DNA from: CANCDA01 sp043757205
GTDB lineage: Bacteria > Pseudomonadota > Gammaproteobacteria > Burkholderiales > Burkholderiaceae_C
Direction: 5' to 3'
Assembly (NCBI GenBank): GCA_043757205.1
Contig: JAYVPU010000081.1
Coordinates: 1 to 9,112 of the forward strand
DNA length: 9,112 bases
In this document: in pieces, positions 6,076 through 9,112 of the stretch
Numbering within the stretch: the stretch's first letter is position 1
How the letters are laid out: each line of letters starts with the position of its first letter
Notes under the pieces: model-generated
Seen by the model: the letters and a program-made list of their open reading frames with translations, nothing else
The model's database searches: none
What the model was told of the DNA's origin: nothing
Made by a program: the position numbers and the translations under genes

Positions 6076-7956
6076 CTAAATACTGGCTTCCAGAGCGCGG
6101 CGACGGGCTTGAAGCTCACGGTAACGGCCCAAGGCAGACGGGTCGGCTTTGGAGGCTTCAATCGCCTCGGTCTCCTGCGCTTTGAGTTGCTCTATGAGGA
6201 TGCGATTGACCAGGTTGCGCAGCTCCTGCAAGGTCTCGCGTTGGCTGTCAGCCGTGTCGTCCAGCGCGGGGCCAGACATGAGTTGCAGGGCCAGGGCTTG
6301 CGAGTGGTGCTCATGCAAACCTTCGCGCAGCGCGGCCCAGGACTGGGGGCCGTGCTCGTGCAATTGGCTCTCCAGCCAGGTGAGCAAGGGGCCGTGCGGG
6401 ACCGGCAAGGCGCACAACAGGGCATGGTCATCGCTGGAGAGTTTGTCCCAGGCGACGCTGTTGCCGAGCAGCAATCGGACGGCATGGTCGGCCCGGCTGG
6501 CCGGGGCAGCGCGTCCGCTCAAACGCGGTTTGGCGGCAAAATTTGAAGGTGATTTAGGGCTGTAGCCCTCTGAATATTTGCGTGAGCCGCTACTATTTTT
6601 GTAGCTATTTTTAAAACCATCTGTGGACTTCCGAGCACTGTGGACAGGTGGAGGCGACCATAAATCGGTGAGTTCCCGGGCGGTGAGCTGCACCTGGTCG
6701 GCCAGCTCGCTCAGCAGCTGGATCTTAAGTGCGCCCTCGGGCAACAGGCTCCACAGCGGCTTGGCATTGCTGGCCATGTGGGCGCGACCTTCGGCGGTGT
6801 GCAGGTCGCAGCCTTCGCGGGCGGCATCCACCAGGAAGCGGCTCAGGGGCAAGGCCTCGCCCACGTAGCGAGCAAAAGCTTCTTTGCCGTGTTCGCGGAT
6901 GAAGCTGTCGGGGTCATGCTCGGCGGGTAAGAACAGGAATTTGACGCTGCGCACGTCGCTGGCGTACGGCAGGGCACCGTCCAGCGCCTTGCGTGCCGCA
7001 CGGCGACCGGCGGCGTCGCCATCAAAGCTGAAGACGACGGCGTCGGTAAAGCGAAACAGCTTTTGCACATGCTCAGGCGTGCAGGCGGTACCCAGGGTGG
7101 CCACCGCGTTGGGGAAACCAAGCTGGGCCAACGCCACCACGTCCATATAGCCTTCGGTGACGAGCACGTAGCCTTGTTCGCGCAGGGCACTTCTGGCCTC
7201 AAAGAGGCCATACAGCTCACGTCCTTTGCTGAAGACCGGGGTCTCGGGCGAGTTGAGGTATTTGGGTTTCTCATCGCCCAGCACGCGCCCGCCAAAGCCG
7301 ATGCATTCGCCTTTGACGTTGCGGATTGGGAACATGATGCGGTCGCGAAAGCGGTCGTATCGCTTTTCTTCGCCACCGTCTTCGTCGGCATTGGTGATAA
7401 CGAGACCGCTTTCCGCCAGCAGCGGGTCGTCGTAGTTGGGGAAGACGCTAGCCAGCGTGCGCCAGCCCTCGGGCGCGTAGCCCAGGCCAAACTGCTTGGC
7501 GACTTCGCCTGACAGGCCGCGACCCTTGAGGTACTCCACCGCATGGGGCGTGTTTTTGAGGTGCTTGCGCCAAGCTTCACCGGCTTTTTCCAGCACATCG
7601 GTGAGTGTGGCCTGTTTTTCGCGCTGCTCGGCGGCGCGGGCACGGTCTTGCGGGCTGGCGTCGTCCTCAGGCACCTGCATGCCGAACTGCTGGGCCAGGT
7701 CTTTGACGGCCTCAATGAAGGTCATGCCCGCGTGCTCCATCAAGAAGCTGATGGCGTTGCCGTTCTTGCCGCAGCCAAAGCAGTGGTAGAACTGTTTGGC
7801 CGGGCTGACCGAGAACGAGGGCGATTTCTCGCCGTGGAAGGGGCACAGACCCATGAAGTTGGCCCCACCCTTTTTGAGCTGCACGTAGCGGCCCACGATC
7901 TCCACCACGTCGGCTCGGGCGATCAGTTCTTGGATGAAGGTTTGGGGAATGGCCAT
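6076..7956 (-). CDS. dnaG: DNA primase DnaG
   Basis: The 626-residue primase makes RNA primers for DNA replication and contacts the DnaB helicase. The CHC2 zinc finger is C38-P-F-H41 with C59-F-G-C62. The RNA-polymerase core follows, including Y-L-N-S-P-E-T at about 233-239. The TOPRIM metal site is E268-G-Y-M-D272 and F-D312-G-D314, matching the spacing of E. coli E265, D309 and D311. The C-terminal helicase-interaction region begins at about residue 480. The protein is some 45 residues longer than E. coli DnaG. Part of that is a Ser/Lys/Tyr-rich linker (446-472) encoded by an AT-rich, palindromic segment. The start ATG 7956 gives the standard N-terminus but is preceded by a run of C and no Shine-Dalgarno. 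Neither rpsU nor rpoD, the classical neighbours, adjoins it here. Confidence 0.98.
   Translation of the reverse strand: MAIPQTFIQELIARADVVEIVGRYVQLKKGGANFMGLCPFHGEKSPSFSVSPAKQFYHCFGCGKNGNAISFLMEHAGMTFIEAVKDLAQQFGMQVPEDDASPQDRARAAEQREKQATLTDVLEKAGEAWRKHLKNTPHAVEYLKGRGLSGEVAKQFGLGYAPEGWRTLASVFPNYDDPLLAESGLVITNADEDGGEEKRYDRFRDRIMFPIRNVKGECIGFGGRVLGDEKPKYLNSPETPVFSKGRELYGLFEARSALREQGYVLVTEGYMDVVALAQLGFPNAVATLGTACTPEHVQKLFRFTDAVVFSFDGDAAGRRAARKALDGALPYASDVRSVKFLFLPAEHDPDSFIREHGKEAFARYVGEALPLSRFLVDAAREGCDLHTAEGRAHMASNAKPLWSLLPEGALKIQLLSELADQVQLTARELTDLWSPPPVHSARKSTDGFKNSYKNSSGSRKYSEGYSPKSPSNFAAKPRLSGRAAPASRADHAVRLLLGNSVAWDKLSSDDHALLCALPVPHGPLLTWLESQLHEHGPQSWAALREGLHEHHSQALALQLMSGPALDDTADSQRETLQELRNLVNRILIEQLKAQETEAIEASKADPSALGRYRELQARRRALEASI
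6541..6620. repeat. AT-rich palindromic repeat-like insert within the dnaG linker
   Basis: Hand counting gives 30 G/C in 80 bases, against clearly GC-rich flanks. It contains a perfect inverted repeat AGGGCT-GT-AGCCCT (6556-6569), a 5-bp inverted repeat GCTAC/GTAGC (6589-6593 and 6601-6605), and a direct repeat of CTATTTTT at a 12-base period (6593 and 6605). On the minus strand it is read in frame as residues 446-472 of DnaG, including the tetrapeptide pair K-N-S-Y, K-N-S-S. The arrangement (A-rich stretch, AGCTAC, then GGGCTACAGCCC) resembles short dispersed repeats common between genes in Comamonadaceae. That resemblance is from memory and was not checked. Confidence 0.45.
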
Positions 7957-8032
7957 GGGGGTGTGATTGTGACTTAGTCGGCTTGGAGTCTGCGCCGGAC
8001 CCAGGCCGTGGCCGTACCGTCCGCTCAGTTTC

Positions 8033-8845
8033 TTAGCGCTCCTGAATCAGGATGTAGCCACGGTTTTCAACCCGGTCAAAAGTGCGCATGCCTTTGATCA
8101 GGGTTTCGGTCGGCATCCAGACCCAGCCCGCACTGGCGGGGTTCACGTCCAGCACCAGAAAAGAGTCGGACTGGGCGTCGTAGGCCCCCAAGGGCGAGAT
8201 GTGACCACCACCGCGTTGGCCCACCGCTTCTCGCCGGTAGTTGACGATGACGTAGTCGCCGCCACGGTTGAGGTTGTCGACCAGATCAGCGCGAATCTGT
8301 GTTTCGGACATCGAGTCGTCCACCACCACGGCCCGGGTTACCAGGTCATGCGCCCTGAGCAACTCGTCAAATTGACGCAACTGATAGCCGCCGTCGCGGA
8401 TCAGTTTGCCATTGATCGTGACTGGTTCCCCCAGGACTTGTGAGCGGGTCTTTTGTCCTTTGCCAATCACGTTGTCTTGCGTAAAACGGGGGACTGCCAA
8501 TTCAACGCCGTGCGAGCTGAAGGTCAGGTCTTCGGGGCGCAAGCGACTGCGGTCACGGGGCAGGTTGGGGCTGCGGGTGCGCAAGGCATTGAGCACGATG
8601 GAGGCGCTGGTAGGGCCGCAAAAAGCGATGTTGGATTGCGCCTCAAATTGATTTGCCAGCGCTGGAAAATCAATTTTTGCAGTGGCTCTGGACAGCCGAG
8701 TTATGCCTTCATCCGAGCTGAACACAACCAAACTTTGGAGCGGTTTATTCTGAGCGCTGTCCTGTGCGTTGCTCTGCGCCAGTCCCTGCGTCAACCCTGA
8801 TGCGCATAAGAAAAGGGTGAGGATGAAGCGTGTTGACCATGTCAT
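8033..8845 (-). CDS. Secreted phytochelatin-synthase-family protein (glutathione gamma-glutamylcysteinyl hydrolase-like)
   Basis: The 270-residue protein is a papain-like cysteine peptidase of the phytochelatin synthase family. The catalytic triad is visible: C76 in F-C-G-P-T-S-A-S-I-V-L-N-A-L, H215 in G-G-G-H-I-S-P-L-G-A-Y, and D233 in V-L-D-V-N-P. Bacterial members, lacking the plant C-terminal domain as this one does, are known mainly to remove glycine from glutathione and give gamma-glutamylcysteine, with little polymerising activity. A signal peptide (residues 1-23, ending G-L-A) places it in the periplasm or outside. ATG 8845 is chosen over an in-frame TTG at 8863 because GGGAG (8856-8852 on the minus strand) lies 6 bases before it. 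The gamma-glutamyltransferase gene ends 49 bases upstream in the same direction, so the two probably form an operon. The gene ends 76 bases before dnaG. Confidence 0.87.
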   Translation of the reverse strand: MTWSTRFILTLFLCASGLTQGLAQSNAQDSAQNKPLQSLVVFSSDEGITRLSRATAKIDFPALANQFEAQSNIAFCGPTSASIVLNALRTRSPNLPRDRSRLRPEDLTFSSHGVELAVPRFTQDNVIGKGQKTRSQVLGEPVTINGKLIRDGGYQLRQFDELLRAHDLVTRAVVVDDSMSETQIRADLVDNLNRGGDYVIVNYRREAVGQRGGGHISPLGAYDAQSDSFLVLDVNPASAGWVWMPTETLIKGMRTFDRVENRGYILIQER

Positions 8846-8851
8846 GAAAAT

Positions 8852-8856
8852 CTCCC
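8852..8856 (-). promoter_or_regulatory. Ribosome binding site deciding the phytochelatin-synthase-like start
   Basis: GGGAG on the minus strand lies 6 bases before ATG 8845. It falls inside the reading frame that would begin at TTG 8863, which argues against that longer start. Confidence 0.6.
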
Positions 8857-8894
8857 GACGCAAAACTAAAGAGGCAGTTTATAGGCAAGCTCAA

Positions 8895-9112
8895 CTATTC
8901 GCCCATCACGATGCCTTCACGGCGTGGGTCAGCGCCGCTCAGCCACATGGGCACACCCTGCACCTGCCCACGGCTGATGGCTTGCAAGCCGCTGGTCATA
9001 TTGACTTCCCGAACCTCGTGGCCTCGTGCGTTGAGGGCATCGACGGTGGTTTTGGGGAAACGTTTTTCTTCCAACTGGGTCGGCCCGTTGAGAGAGCCGA
9101 AATTGGGCAAAC
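8895..9112 (-). CDS. ggt: Gamma-glutamyltransferase, C-terminal fragment (runs off the window)
   Basis: Only the last 72 or so codons are inside the window; the 5' part lies beyond base 9112. The fragment shows the C-terminal end of the small subunit of gamma-glutamyltranspeptidase: N-F-G-S-L-N-G-P, then D-A-L-N-A-R-G-H-E-V, the M-T-S-G-L segment, and the closing G-A-D-P-R-R-E-G-I-V-M-G-E before TAG at 8895-8897. The D-P-R-R-E-G ending is characteristic of this family in proteobacteria. The full enzyme is normally exported and self-cleaving. It hydrolyses glutathione to glutamate and Cys-Gly, or transfers the gamma-glutamyl group. The autocatalytic Thr and substrate residues are not in view. 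The next gene in the same direction is the phytochelatin-synthase-like gene, which cuts the same substrate at its other peptide bond. Confidence 0.83.
   Translation of the reverse strand, partial: LPNFGSLNGPTQLEEKRFPKTTVDALNARGHEVREVNMTSGLQAISRGQVQGVPMWLSGADPRREGIVMGE

Noticed and set aside
6843..7715. 290-codon same-strand alternative frame inside dnaG
   Set aside because: The composition is Arg/Ser/Pro/Trp-rich, typical of an out-of-frame reading of GC-rich DNA. The dnaG frame carries all motifs.
7957..8032. Terminator or promoter between the phytochelatin-synthase-like gene and dnaG
   Set aside because: I could see no stem followed by a U-tract and no convincing -35/-10 pair in these 76 bases.
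8878..8883. TATAAA on the minus strand as a -10 element for the phytochelatin-synthase-like gene
   Set aside because: No -35 element is found at 16-18 bases and it lies just after the ggt stop, so read-through from ggt is at least as likely. Too weak to list.

Overview
The window reads as chromosomal DNA of a betaproteobacterium, most likely Burkholderiales and plausibly Comamonadaceae. This rests on the high-GC codon use, the flavour of the DnaG, UppP and hydrolase proteins, and an AT-rich palindromic segment resembling short dispersed repeats I associate with that family. It is an inference from pattern recognition, not a database result. No tRNA, rRNA, CRISPR array, phage gene or insertion sequence was seen.

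Left edge (1-152): no intact gene, but two unrelated gene scars on the + strand. One is the first 16 codons of a yebC-type gene, ended by a stop. The other is a 39-base piece matching the 3' part of the M20 peptidase gene found 3.2 kb downstream.

Plus-strand block (153-5232): an exported ModA-like substrate-binding protein (153-896); a short-form, probably NAD+-linked 6-phosphogluconate dehydrogenase (965-1909); an exported M20 carnosinase-like metallopeptidase (1948-3495); undecaprenyl-diphosphatase UppP (3564-4418) with its own candidate promoter; and an exported alpha/beta hydrolase broken by a one-base frameshift (4440-5232).

Convergent junction near 5252-5269: a perfect 18-bp palindrome overlaps the stop of the opposing gene.

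Minus-strand block (9112-5254, listed in transcription order): the C-terminal end of a gamma-glutamyltransferase that runs off the window; a secreted phytochelatin-synthase-family protein; DNA primase DnaG; and an alpha/beta hydrolase starting 6 bases after dnaG. The gamma-glutamyltransferase and phytochelatin-synthase genes look like a two-gene unit for glutathione breakdown outside the cytoplasm. DnaG lacks its classical neighbours (rpsU upstream, rpoD downstream) and carries an AT-rich, palindrome-bearing insert in its linker.

Most genes are ordinary metabolism or housekeeping. The points most worth a second look are the paired glutathione-cleaving enzymes, the repeat-like insert translated inside DnaG, the composite scar at the left edge, and the single-base lesion in the exported hydrolase.
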